From NCBI GenBank assembly GCA_023213315.1, contig JAKCPI010001598.1:62001-126000 (forward strand): a stretch of 64,000 nucleotides of DNA, in the 5' to 3' direction. The position numbers and the translations under genes are program-made. Below are positions 1 through 10,652 of this stretch, piece by piece; position 1 is the stretch's first letter; each line of letters opens with the position of its first letter. The notes under the pieces are model-generated. The model worked only from the letters and a program-made list of their open reading frames with translations. It ran no database searches and was not told the origin of the DNA. The DNA comes from Euborellia annulipes. Its lineage: Eukaryota; Arthropoda; Insecta; Dermaptera; Anisolabididae.

Positions 1-540
1 TATTTGAAAATTCAAAACTCATTTAACAAAATGTCATCGTCAGAGGAAGACCTTATAATAGTAGGATATCAATTAATAGAAATAAATAGGTATGGGGTCT
101 AAATGCCGGAAAAATTATTTTTTATTAAGCCTATTTATTAAATGATATAGCCCTATTTATATAGGCCTGTATACTGAATATTTACCTTTTAAATATACCT
201 TGTTAACGCACTCTTGCTGCAATTCATGAAGAACCAACCATATGCTCCTCTCAGTTCACTTAAATCGGCACGTGGAAATAAGGGCTCCGATCATTACCGA
301 GAGTCCACGAAAGCGCACGAAGACGATAGATCTGACGCCTAGCTTCGCCAACAGGCGCACACTTGGGCGACGCGACGCGACGCTCAGCGACAATTGACGC
401 TTGAATGCCCTCCTGAGCATTCGGGCGTCGTCATCCGACGCTCAAGTGTGCGCCTTCCTATTGGAATCTATGTAAACTTCTCTCGACGAAAAAAAGTGTC
501 GCGTCGCGTCGCGTCGCGTCGCCCAAATGTGCTCTAGCCT
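1..540. repeat. AT-rich flank and a (GACGC)n foldback element
   Basis: No gene is seen. Between about 352 and 538, two arms of GACGC repeats face each other: the left arm begins with a GCACACTTGGGCGACGCG block and the right arm ends in its reverse complement with changes (GCCCAAATGTGC). An inner copy of the GCACACTTG motif lies near 441-453. This is a foldback MITE-like unit, immediately followed by family A sequence at 541. No clear target duplication was found. Confidence 0.5.
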
Positions 541-765
541 TTACTCTTGTACTTAATAAGAAAGATAGGAGAAATGGTTACCATTGTAACAAATTATAAA
601 TGTTTTTCTACGTTTATAAATTTTACATCTTGAATTATAATATATCGGCGGAAACAAAATATATGTCGACACAAAAAATCTGGTCTGGCAAGCACAGAAC
701 ACAATTTTCAACCACCATAGGTAAGAGAAAATTGTTTGCTATGCAACAATCACACGAGATTTTTA
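541..765 (+). mobile_element. Family A element, 3' part
   Basis: This is the 3' third of the family A repeat: the block with TTGCCATGG-type sequence (here diverged), TAAATTTTACATCTTGAA, ATATGTCGACACAAAAAATC, and the terminal hairpin whose arms contain GGTAAGAGAAA. The 128-aa ORF that overlaps it is repeat-derived and not a gene. Confidence 0.75.
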
Positions 766-1700
766 GCTTTTCATTTTTTAATGCATATAAATGCATATTT
801 TGCCAGTTTTTACTGCATAATAATCCGATGTCTAATTATAACCAAAATAATTCTCACCCTGTCGAGACTCCCGGCGCACTGACTGTAATTGACGTATTGT
901 TCGTCATAGAGTCAAGGTACAAAAATGATAATTTTTTGTATTTTTATATTTGTCTCTGCTCTATAGAAATATGTATTAATAGATAATAATGAAGAGTTAA
1001 ATTTGTACTCCAAATATAGTAGTACGTACATTGCCTGAGTCAATTTTTGCGATCTTCTTTATGAATGTTTGGCGTCATTAAATACGTCTAATTTTTTTTT
1101 CTCTTGAAAATTGAAATCACTGAGAGATAAAACCAAAGGATCTTTATAATTAAAGATAAATAAATAAATAAATCGGCTTTTCATTATCTCTTTTAAATGA
1201 TTTGTTTCTAAACGTATGATTGCGTATATTAAGTCATTTTTTAGAGGCAGCAGCGAGAGGAAACTCAGGTGTGGAAATAATCCCTAGGGGGATAATAAAA
1301 AAATAATGCCCTCTTTTTTTTATTTTTTATATCTACTATATATAGAGAGAGAACCTCCCTCCTCTCTCTCTCTCTATTCTATTGTATCTCATGCAGGTTG
1401 CTTGTATCATATTTAGAACGACGATACAATAAAATGATGTAATTTTTATTGAAAAGAAAAAAATCCGCTTAAAAATATGAATACTAACCCCTTTCGAATA
1501 TTTTCTCGGTCAAATGAAGATAATGAATAAAAGTAAAAATCGAAAATATATAACCTAATTTTGTATATGTGTGTGTTTATTTGTAATTAAAACTGTATTT
1601 AGGACTAGAGGTAAATTTTCGAAAAGCTTGGTCTACATCAAAAATAAAATTTAAGTTAAAAGGTGAAGGCGTGTTTCATTACAAAAATATAATTTGTTAA
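766..1700. other. AT-rich intergenic stretch, no gene seen
   Basis: Apart from a CT-rich microsatellite near 1348-1378, nothing recognisable stands out. ORFs are short and low-complexity. Confidence 0.6.
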
Positions 1701-1910
1701 GCCCTCCGGGTTTGGTGTAGAGGTTAGCGTGCTAACCTCGTATACCAAACGTCGCGGGTTCGGACCCCAGGCAGTCCGATGATTTTATTTAAGCCATTTG
1801 GATACCAAATGGCTTAAATAAGAATGCCTGGACCCCAAATAAATATATATTATTAAATAACGGTTATCGTAAAAGTCTTAAATGGCCTAAGTTGCCGAAA
1901 AAACTGAGAA
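1701..1910 (+). mobile_element. SINE-1 copy (tRNA-like head)
   Basis: It starts GCCCTCCGGG. A box A-like TGGTGTAGAGGTTAGCG and a box B-like GGGTTCGGACCCC (RNA polymerase III promoter elements) follow. The body holds a perfect hairpin (AAGCCATTTGG/CCAAATGGCTT). The 3' core TTAAATGGCCTAAGTTGCCG ends it, and the usual GTGTGAATG tail is missing. A family A copy follows directly. Confidence 0.8.
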
Positions 1911-1916
1911 ACATTT

Positions 1917-2381
1917 TTAAACATAGAAAAATATTTATATTTTATTACCATGGCAACCATTTCTCCTATCTTTTTTATTAAATACAAGAGTAAAGTAGTC
2001 TTCAAACAATTTTGAGAGCAAAATGAGAAAATACATTTTAAAGAGCATCTAAAAAATAATTGATTTTTGAATTTTAATCAAAATCGTTGGAGCAAAAAAA
2101 AACTGAAAAAGTACATCAGTAAAGTACTAGTACTCTTTGGCCGATTTTGATCAAAAGCTTATTTTCACCACTCATGCGGGTGCCTAACTTAAATATAAAA
2201 TTTCAACCTTATAGCTCTTTTCGTTGTTAAGATATTTTGTTAACAGACAGACCATGTCGCGAAAATCACTCTTTTGGATTCAGGGGACCTCAAAAAGTGT
2301 ATAGGGTATTTATCAAAATCTCGACATTGAATTTTGACATGAATCCAATACTTTCTCTCTATATAGATATTACATATAAAC
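1917..2381 (-). mobile_element. Family A element, reverse, lacking its outer 3' hairpin
   Basis: It runs from the TACCATGGCAACC block through the AGTACTAGTACT core and GACAGACCATGTCGCGAAAA to TTTCTCTCTATATAG. The last part of the 5' hairpin is eroded. Confidence 0.75.
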
Positions 2382-3458
2382 ACCAAGAGGTGCATCGCAA
2401 TTAAATTAATAAGGTGGGCCATTGGGTGGTAAGACCAACAACGTAAGATAAATGTGAATTTAAAATTTATTAATATATCCAGCTCTCTTCTCCATCATTG
2501 TGTTTTGAATCTTTGTAAAATCATCAGAATAAAATGAATTGGATAAAGAGACAATATTTTGACTAATACAAACACAAGATCGGGTTGAAGAATAGAAAAG
2601 TGGAGGGGAGTTAATGAATGAAATCCGACCCTCCTTGTTATTCTTGTCTTTTTTCGTTTATTTATTCTGAAATTGGAACCAATCGCTTCTTCTTCTGATT
2701 ATTATTTACCCTCTCTCTCTTTCTCACTCTCTCTCCCTTTGACTTCTCTTTCTCTCTCTCTTCTCTCACTTCATTGTGTCGTCTTCATTGATTTAGCCTT
2801 CAACAAAACAACCCTTATCTCCCTTGTTTAAACAAAACAGAGAGAGAGGAGAGAAAAAAAATGAGATCTGGCCAACATACACCCTCCGACACCTTCTGAT
2901 AATTAAAACAACGCCCGCTCTATTCTTCTGGTATTTTTAAAATCAATATATTTGAAATTTTTACTAAAATATAAGATTTAAATTTCAAGAATAAACCCTA
3001 GCAAGTAATCGTTTAAAAAGATTCATAGGTATGTGTTATTTAAAGAATTGAATATTTATTTTTAAATATAAATTAGCAGCACACCCTCCTAGTATTGCGG
3101 TTCCGGACTGATTATGCGCATCCACCACGATCATTACTTGGGTGGGTTACCGTCATCATTCAACGTTAGTAAAGCAGGGAAGTAAATAATGGCCATCCAA
3201 GTATTACGTAATCAGTCTAAAGGAAGTAGTTGAAAAGTTGTATAGTATTTATATATTTAAGAAATAATTAATACATGATGTGGTCTATAAATAAAAGTAA
3301 ACTGGCTTTCCGAAAAATATACCATTGGATGGAATTTTTATTAGAGTTCGGTGAGAGATAATTTAAAGTACTTCCGTGAAGGTGTAAAATTGGTGGTTCC
3401 TTTGTAATGCTGGTTTTAGATTTTGTGTGAGATATATTAGTTTGGATATATTAGAATT
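2382..3458. other. AT-rich intergenic DNA with CT microsatellites
   Basis: Pyrimidine-rich runs (about 2708-2770) and an AT-rich background. A short GC-richer patch at 3085-3220 contains GGACTGATTA and, 115 bases on, an inverted near-match. No gene seen. Confidence 0.55.
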
Positions 3459-3960
3459 AATATGAAATTTAAAAGGGAGAATGTATATTTTGTTACTATA
3501 GCAACCATTTCTACTATTTTTCCTATGGAGTACAAGAGTAAAGTGGGCTTCATAAGATTTCAATGGCAAAATGAGAATATACATTTGAAAGAGCATCTAA
3601 AAAATAATTGATTTGTGTATTTTAATCAAAATCGTGGCGAATTTTGCGAAAATCAAAAAAAAAAAAAACTGAAAAACTACATCAGTAAAGTACTAGTACT
3701 TTTTGGCGATTTTGATTAAAAGCTTATTTTCAAGCTCCAGGAGGGTGTCTAACTTAAATATAAAATTTCAACCTCCTAGCTCAATTCCTTCATGCTTAAA
3801 ATTGAACACACACCCACCCACAGACAGACAGTCGCGAAAGCCACCTCAAAACGTGTATATCCATCAAAATAAATATCGACATCGAATTTTTGACATGAAT
3901 CCAATACTTTCTCTCTCAATATATATATATATACATATATACATAGATAAGAGAAAGTAA
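3459..3960 (-). mobile_element. Family A element, reverse
   Basis: It contains the internal core (AGTACTAGTACT, the CACCCA/CAGA microsatellite, TTTTTGACATGAATCC) and ends in the 5' hairpin TTTCTCTC...GATAAGAGAAAGT. The outer 3' hairpin is absent or eroded. Confidence 0.75.
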
Positions 3961-5240
3961 AAATATGAAAAATTTTTCTTCTGTGATACAAACATACTAA
4001 GGACAAATTTCAATAAAGATTTCCATCTTCTTTTATAAAGACAATTAAATAATCAGGAGATAAAAATCATTGGGGTTTAATATTGCTGCAAAACTGTACA
4101 ATCTTCATTATTAAGGAGGATACCCTTTCCGGGGATAAAAAATACAAAATGAGAGAGAACAAAGAGCCTCGCCTAATTTGTTAAGAAAGGAGAAGGAAGA
4201 CTGGCATATAAATTTAAGAAAAAAATTGCCTTATATTGATTAATTTACTACTAATTATTAATAAAAACACCGTTAAAATTAAAAAGCAAAAACCATCTGT
4301 CATATTATATACATGTAGGCCTACATGTATAGCCTAAATTTATACTTTAATACTTTGCAATTAGTAAACATTTTTTTACTTGTTTATTTATTACAATAAT
4401 ATTTATTTAAAGATTTCTTCTTTTTTTTTTGAGAATTTTTTTGTCGAGTCGTCCGACAAATTGCACAAGGGCCGAAATTGAGCATGCAGGTCAGGTCTCA
4501 ACGCCCTTCGCGCATAAATAGCCTGCAAATTTGCGTTTTGTCCGAACAAGAGAAGAGAAGGCCGACACAAATAATTAATCAAACTGTGGTCCATTGCTTT
4601 ACAGCCTCACTTCTCTTCTCTCTCAATTGCTATTCATAACAACGAGCCACAGGGTGGCCCGAACTAAATACACCAATCACTTATTTGATTCAAATTCCAG
4701 ACAAAGTGTTCGTACAAACAAAAAGAAACTTTTTTTTATGATCGAGATTGGGACAATCTATAGCGATAGCAGGGATACAAGAAAGCATTTGACGCGTGCA
4801 AAATTGATCGGAAAAATGTGCAGGCATTGTTTTGCGATCATCAGGGCGGTATTCAAATGGGGAGCTTGAATGGGATAATTAGTGGGCCCCAAACCAAGGG
4901 AAATCTACCCCCACCCTTATTAGAGATTCATATGTAGAAAGTTAAAAAAAAAAGGGGCTGATTCATTTGGCGAAGGATTTTATAAGGAGTGAATAATTTT
5001 CAAAATTTTTAATTGAATTTATAAACCAAAAAATAGCGAAAACCTAAATTCCATAGGGGAAAAAATATGGGGTGCTTATTTTTAATAATTGCTAGTTGTG
5101 CATTTATTATAAAATTAATCTCCATCGACTCAGTGACAATTACTTCGTTCTGAGGATGGGAGGGACACGTTCCCGAAACGTCGAGTGAGGTTTGATATTA
5201 ACATTTATTTTTCATCTTTTACATTTGTATAAACTCATTT
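3961..5240. other. Repeat-poor intergenic DNA with a GC-richer island at 4440-4870
   Basis: The 4440-4870 part is single-copy in this window and less AT-rich, with homeodomain-like TAATTA/ATTAGT sites and ACAAAG. Open frames on both strands (63 and 91 aa) are not recognisable. It could be a regulatory element, but nothing proves it. A hammerhead-like motif lies at 5149-5190. Confidence 0.35.
5150..5186 (+). other. Hammerhead-like motif (CTGAGGA, stem-loop, GAAAC), solitary
   Basis: The sequence reads CTGAGGA, one unpaired T, a GGGA...TCCC stem, then GAAACGTC. It is the same arrangement as in the foldback elements elsewhere in the window. No stem III or cleavage triplet was identified. Confidence 0.45.
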
Positions 5241-5241
5241 T

Positions 5242-5420
5242 CTGATTATTTTATTTAAGTTATTTGGATACCAAATGGCTTAAATAGGAATGCCTGGACC
5301 CCAAGATATATATTTTTATAATAACGGTTATCGTTTAAAGTCTTAAATGGCCTGATTTGTCGAAAAGACTGTGTGTATGTGTGTGTGAATGGAAAAAAAA
5401 TGTGAGTGTATAAAAAGAAA
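5242..5420 (+). mobile_element. SINE-1 copy, 5'-truncated
   Basis: It begins inside the body (ATTATTTTATTTAAG) and retains the hairpin, the TTAAATGGCCT core and the GTGTGTGTGAATGG/A-rich tail. The tRNA-like head is missing. It abuts the 3' hairpin of the family A copy that follows. Confidence 0.75.
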
Positions 5421-6072
5421 AAAAAATCTGGTGTAAGTGGTCGCACAGCACACAACTATCTCTTACTTAGGTAATCAAAAGTTGTGTTCTGTGCTTGTTA
5501 CAGATTTTTTGTGTCGACATATATTTAGATTCCGACAGTACGGTATATTCGATTTTCAAGATGTAAAATTTATAAGTATGGGAAAATATTTATATTTTTC
5601 ATACCATGGCAAGCATTTCTCCTATCTTTCTTATGAAGTACAAGAGTAAAGTGTGCTTCAAACAAGCAAAGCAAAATGAGAATATACTGTACATTTTTAA
5701 AGAGCATCTAAAAAATAATTGATTTTTGAATTTTAATAAAAATCGTTGGAGCGAATTTTGAGAAAATCGAAAAAATCTGAAAAAGTACATCAGTAAAATA
5801 GTAGTACTCTTTGGTCGATTTTGTTCAAAAGCTTCGTGTCAAGGCCCATGAGGGTGCCTAACTAAAATTTCAACTTCCTAGCTTTTTTCGTTCTTGAGAT
5901 ATTTTGTTCACAGAGAGTCCGACCATGTCGCGAAAACCACTTTTATGGATTGAGGGGACCTCAAAACGAGTATATCGAATCAAAATCTCGACATCAAATT
6001 TTTGACATGAATCCAATACCTCCTCTCTTTATCTATATAGTATAAGGGTATTTTATGGCTGGTGGAATTTGT

Positions 6073-6696
6073 ATCAGGAAAGAAAGTTGGAAGAAAAATG
6101 CAGCCAGAATTTTTTCTTTAAAATTATATTTCAACAGCTGACGTTTCGACTTTGGTCAAAGCCATCCTCGGAGCTATAAACAATGAAACGAAACATTTCT
6201 TTTTACAAATATTGCTTAACAATCATTTAAAAAAAAAAAAAGTTTTTAAAAAAATGATTGCCCCCGAGTTTGGCATAGTAGGTAGAGCGCCTCCCTCCTA
6301 TACCAAACGTCGCGGGTTCGGACCCAGGCAGTCCGATGATTTTATTTAAGCCATTTGGATACCAGATGGCTTAAATAGAAATGCCTGAACCCACAATTTA
6401 TATATTAATCACAACGGTTATCGTCTAAAGTCTTAAATGGCCTGAGTTGCCGAAAAGACTGTGTGAATGTGTGTGTGAGTGTGAGTGTGAATGAGAAAAA
6501 GTGTGAATGTTTTTTTTTTATAAAAAAAAAAAAAAAAAAAAATGATTGTTAAGCAATATTTGTAAAAAGAAATGTTTCGTTTCATTGTTTATAGCTCCGA
6601 GGATGGCTTTGACCAAAGCCGAAACGTCAGCTGTTGAAATATAATTTTAAAGAAAAAATTCTGGCTGCATTTTTCTTCCAACTTTCTTTCCTGATA
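6073..6696. mobile_element. Foldback element with hammerhead-like arms, carrying a SINE-1 copy
   Basis: The left arm (6073-about 6250) and right arm (about 6541-6696) are near-perfect reverse complements of roughly 165-180 bases. Each arm contains the core CCGAGGA, T, GGCTTT-loop-AAAGCC stem, GAAACGTC (right arm 6598-6627), followed by CTGGCTGCATTTTTCTTCC. The centre is occupied by a SINE-1 copy and A/T runs. The design matches the foldbacks at 25524, 32252 and 36575. Confidence 0.75.
6262..6540 (+). mobile_element. SINE-1 copy inside a foldback
   Basis: The head is diverged (GCCCCCGAGTTTGGCATAGTAG) but box B GGGTTCGGACCC is intact. The body hairpin, the TTAAATGGCCTGAGTTGCCG core, the GTGTGAATG tail and a poly(A) run all follow. 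It sits between the arms of the foldback. Confidence 0.8.
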
Positions 6697-6756
6697 TGAT
6701 TTATCTATATATTAACATATATATAGGGGTAAGAGAAAGTAAAAATCGATATCGTT

Positions 6757-7601
6757 AGCTTTCGGAGGGTGTTCAACAGCTTTGTTCCCTAGGCCACCCA
6801 GTGAGAGTTTCAGTGCTGGATAGTCTTTCTACTATATATATAACTTGGTGGCTGTTTATCTTCTTCCCGGCCAGGGTTATTAAATTTATAATTTAAAATC
6901 ATATAACTTTCTATTTATATTAGATTTTTTGACAGTGCGCATATTGTTATAGCAAATGTAATCCCTTTCTCTCTCTCTCTCTCTTTTCCTCTTCTTCCCT
7001 TTATTTAATTAATTACCATCGAGATCAATTTTTCTGATCTGCGAGGAAGAAAAACTTTTCTTGAAAATATCTCTGTTAATTATCTTCGTATTTGATTATT
7101 AAATTAGCTCCATTTCATCTATCCATAATAATTAATGAATGTTCGTTAAACTTTCTTCAATGGATCTAATTGGCGCTGGTTTTCTGATTAGAAGAAAAGA
7201 ATATGGATAGTTTGCCTTTGGCTCGATACTCCACTCCATTCTATAGATCTGCTCTGTCATTGAATCAATATCCATTGTGTGTCTCTCTCTCACTCGATGT
7301 CTGTCTTTTTCTCTCTTTTTGTCGCTCGACGTCAACTAAGGACCGGTGGACTATCAAGCAACCGTCTCGTTCAACAAACAAATAACTTTTATTCGCTTAT
7401 ATTATTATCAAATTATAAATTTTAAAAATATTTAAGAAAATCTTTGTTATTTGAAAATTAAAGCAATTAATACTGTATAAATTAATAACAGTGAATATTA
7501 ATAAGCTCTATGTATTGTAAGTAAAAAAAAAACAAACATAATTAAATTGCTTAAATCTTCGACTTTAGAAAATCATGCAAAAGTATCATAATTAAGAGAC
7601 A
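6757..7601. other. AT-rich intergenic DNA, no gene seen
   Basis: CT microsatellites occur around 6966-6992 and 7282-7325. Overlapping 60-67 aa ORFs on both strands here are low-complexity and unconvincing. Confidence 0.55.
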
Positions 7602-7609
7602 TAGGTTTA

Positions 7610-7850
7610 GCCACGGGGGTGTTTTGGGGTACAAACCCCCTATGGGGCCCAAGCCTTGACTTAAGCTTTACAATACAAAATATATTTCATATAGCGTAAG
7701 AGAAAGTAAAATATAATTATTTACTCTAGCAAAAAAAAAAAAAAAAAATGATTTATAAATACCCTAAAATAATCTTAAATTTTTCAAATGTTTGAAAAAA
7801 ATTTTTTGAACCCCCCCCCCCCCCAACAAAAATTTCTGGATACGCCAATG
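7610..7850. mobile_element. hAT-type MITE, group 1 (internally deleted copy)
   Basis: The left end CATAGGTTTAGCCACGGG and right end TGGATACGCCAATG are inverted relative to each other. The flanks 7602-7609 and 7851-7858 are the identical octamer TTAAGAGA, the 8-bp target duplication expected of hAT elements. Two longer relatives lie at 27284 and 47541. Confidence 0.85.
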
Positions 7851-7858
7851 TTAAGAGA

Positions 7859-8565
7859 TATCAGAGCAAATTGGGATAAATAATTTTACGCCACAGCCAA
7901 CACTACAAGCAACAAAAATATTATTTGATATTATACAAAGAACGAACTAAATGACAATTTTATCGCAAGAAAGGCTGGATAAATTCCAGTCTTACTTTTA
8001 ATTTGTGGTCACCATCCACGAATTTACTCATTAGGTGCCTCTGAAAAAATTTACAATGTATACGTTTTCAAATGCGCCTGTTAATAGGCAACCCCAATAC
8101 GACAATCTTTTCCTAATATCTATTCACAGGGGCATAATAAATTATTTTACAATTCTAATTTGAATCGTAATAACCAAAAGGCAGTAATTAATGTAATGTA
8201 CCGAAACGTTTCCCGGCAAATTAGTAAAAAGCATTCAGAGTATTATTAATATTTATATTTCTTGGCTGCCTCTGCCTCTACAGATCCTTCATTAAATATC
8301 ATAGTCACAACTTTATGAAAGTAATAGGCTATATTATTTTCATGAAGACAAGAGATACAAGTAAAGAAGATCAATCAGCTCAGTATTTTATTTAAACAAA
8401 CTTAATTTTACGAATAAAATAAAATTTTTAATCTTAAAATTAAGTTTATTTAAATAAAATACACTAATTTTCTTTTTTTTTAAGTTCTCTTCATCCTTAT
8501 ATTACCTATAGAAAGGCATTAGTCTCAATTTGCGTCAAAAGATTTGTTTGCAAGTTCATTGTTTT
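7859..8565. other. AT-rich intergenic DNA with half a foldback and a short palindrome
   Basis: 8210-8275 matches one arm of the 36575 foldback (CGAAACGTTTCCCGGCAAA ... TTGGCTGCCTCTGCC). 8382-8461 is a palindrome with ~28-bp arms (TATTTTATTTAAAC and complement). No gene seen. Confidence 0.55.
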
Positions 8566-8709
8566 TATTTCATTTAAGGACTTTATCGGCATCGAAGGCC
8601 ATTTAGAGTCAATCTAATTGAAATAAATTGTCGCATGCGACGGGATGCGAACCCGCGACCCTTGGTACAAATGGTCAGCAAGCTAACTACTACACCAATG
8701 CTCGAGGGC
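8566..8709 (-). mobile_element. SINE-2 copy, reverse
   Basis: Read on the minus strand, it starts CTCGAGCATTGGTGTAGTAG (box A-like), then GGGTTCGCATCCCGTCG (box B), CATGCGAC, ATTTATTTCAATTAGATTG, and the 3' core AAATGGCCTTCGATGCCG. It shares head and 3' core with SINE-1. Confidence 0.8.
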
Positions 8710-9256
8710 ATCTAAATATCAATAAGTTATTTAAATTTTATTATCGTATTTTTAAACAATTTCTTTATTTCAGTTTATTACTAGGGAATATGTATCTTTA
8801 ATTTCTGAGGCCACAGAGTGTTTATTTAGATCAATCTAATAATAATCTATTTACGAATATTGGTTTAAATTTAATCACCTTAATTTGAAGGCTTGGATAT
8901 AATTAGCTAACTTTATTCTTTTAAATATCATATATCATCAATTCAGATTGTTGCTATTGTTTTTGATATTGTTTCAAGCTTAAAACGTGACTAGATTCAA
9001 CTTCTTTTGTAATAATAATTAAATATTATTATTCAACTCATTTGTTCTTGATTCTTAGTATAGATCAATTAGTTCCATTATTTGATTGAGTTTAAGTACA
9101 ATTCCTTTCCTTAAGATCGGCATCCTTTGTTACAAAATTCCCAAGTCTGGTACGATGTCAATGAATGTTAGAATATAATCAGAGGCGTAACCTAGGCGAG
9201 GTAGTGGAGGCAATGAGAGAAAAAAAAGGCTTCAGGGAAAGATAAAAGTATATATG
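8710..9256. other. AT-rich intergenic DNA
   Basis: No gene seen. At 9180 a CAGAGGCGTAACCTAG sequence resembles a hAT left terminus, but no partner end was found. Confidence 0.5.
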
Positions 9257-9957
9257 AAAAAAAAAATCTGGTGTGACTGGCGCACAGCACACAACTTTCT
9301 CTTACCTTCGGTAATCGAAAGTTGTGTACTGTGCTTGTCACACCAGATTTTTTGTGTCGACATGTATTTAGTTTCCGACAGTAGGGTACAATTGAATTCA
9401 AGATGTAAAATTTATAAGTATGGGAAAATATTTATATTTTGATACCATGGCAACCATTTCTCCTATCTTTTCTATGGAGTACAAGAGTAAAGTGGTCTTC
9501 AGAATATTTCAATCGCAAAATGAGAATATACATTTTATAGAGAATCTAAAAAATAATTGATTTTTGAATTTAAAAAAAAATCGTTGGAGCAAATTTTGAG
9601 AAAATCGAAAAAAACTGAAAAAGTACATCAGTAAAGTACTAGTACTCTTTGGCCGATTTTGATTAAAAGCTTATTTTTCCGGTCCCGGGGGTGTTTAACT
9701 TAAATATAAAATTTCAACCTCATAGCTCAATTCCTTCATGCTTAAAATTGAACACACACACACACACACACACCCACCCACCCACCCACCCACCCACACA
9801 CCCACCCACAGACAGACCATGTCGCGAAAACCACTTTTTTGGATTCAGGGGACCTCAAAACGTGAAGATCCATCAAAATCTCGACATCGAATTTTTGACA
9901 TGAAACCAATACTTTCTCTCATATATATATTACATATATACATAGGTAAGAGAAAGT
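9257..9957 (-). mobile_element. Family A element, near full length, reverse (tandem copy 1)
   Basis: The 3' hairpin at 9257-9352 has AAAAAATCTGGTGTGAC and its complement as the outer arms and ACAACTTTC/GAAAGTTGT inside. The body contains the AGTACTAGTACT core and an (AC)n plus (CCCA)n microsatellite at 9754-9800. It ends in the 5' hairpin ACTTTCTC...GGTAAGAGAAAGT. Overlapping ORFs here only reflect the repeat. Confidence 0.9.
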
Positions 9958-10652
9958 AAAAAAATCTGGTGTGACTGGCGCACAGCACACAACTTTCTCT
10001 TACCTTCGGTAATCGAAAGTTGTGTTCTGTGCTTGTCACACCAGATTTTTTGTGTCGACATGTATTTAGTTCCCGGCAGTAGGGAATATTTGAATTCAGA
10101 TGTAAAATTTATAAGTATGGGAAAATATTTATATTTTGTAACCATGACAACCATTTCTCCTATCTTTCCTATGAAGCACAAGAGTAAAGTGTGCTTCAAA
10201 CAATTTTGAGGGCAAACCGAGAATATACATTTGAAAGAGCATCTAAAACATAATTGATTTTTGAATTTTAATCAAAATCGTTAGAGCGAATTTTGAGAAA
10301 ATCGAAAAAAACTGAAAAAGTACATCAGTAAAGTACTAGTACTCTTTGGCCGATTTTGATTAAAAGCTTATTTTTCCGGTCCCGGGTGGTATTTAACTTA
10401 AATATAAAATTTCATCCTCCTAGCTCAATTCCTTCATGCTTAAAATTGAACACACACACACACACACACACCCACCACCCACCCACCCACACACACACAC
10501 ACAGACAGACCATGTCGCGAAAACCACTTTTTGGATTCAGGGGACCTCAAAACGTGAAGATCCATCAAAATCTCGACATCGAATTTTTGACATGAATCCA
10601 ATACTTTCTCTCTATATATATTTTACATATATACATAGGTAAGAGAAAGTAA
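9958..10652 (-). mobile_element. Family A element, near full length, reverse (tandem copy 2)
   Basis: It follows the previous copy with no spacer beyond shared A residues, so the two are head-to-tail. All landmarks are present, with an independent AC/CCCA microsatellite length at 10450-10502. Confidence 0.9.

Larger units (their letters stand above)
5420..6740 (-). mobile_element. Family A element, reverse, interrupted by a foldback with a SINE inside
   Basis: The 3' hairpin starts at 5420 (AAAAAATCTGGTGTAAG). The body runs to about 6046 and reaches the start of the 5' hairpin (CTCTCTTTATCTATATAG). The other arm of that hairpin (TATATATAGGGGTAAGAGAAAGT) lies at 6716-6740. The gap is filled by the foldback at 6073-6696, so the foldback inserted into or beside this copy's hairpin. 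Confidence 0.65.

Noticed and set aside
600..986. 128-aa ORF on +
   Set aside because: Its first part is family A 3' sequence and the rest is AT-rich DNA; no domain.
1715..1775. Functional tRNA gene at SINE-1 head
   Set aside because: Box A and B are present but no cloverleaf acceptor stem, and the unit recurs with a fixed 3' body and tail, so it is a SINE.
5150..5186. Calling a bona fide hammerhead ribozyme
   Set aside because: The CTGANGA/GAAA strands and stem II fit, but there is an extra base before stem II and no stem III or cleavage site was found, so it is kept as a hypothesis.
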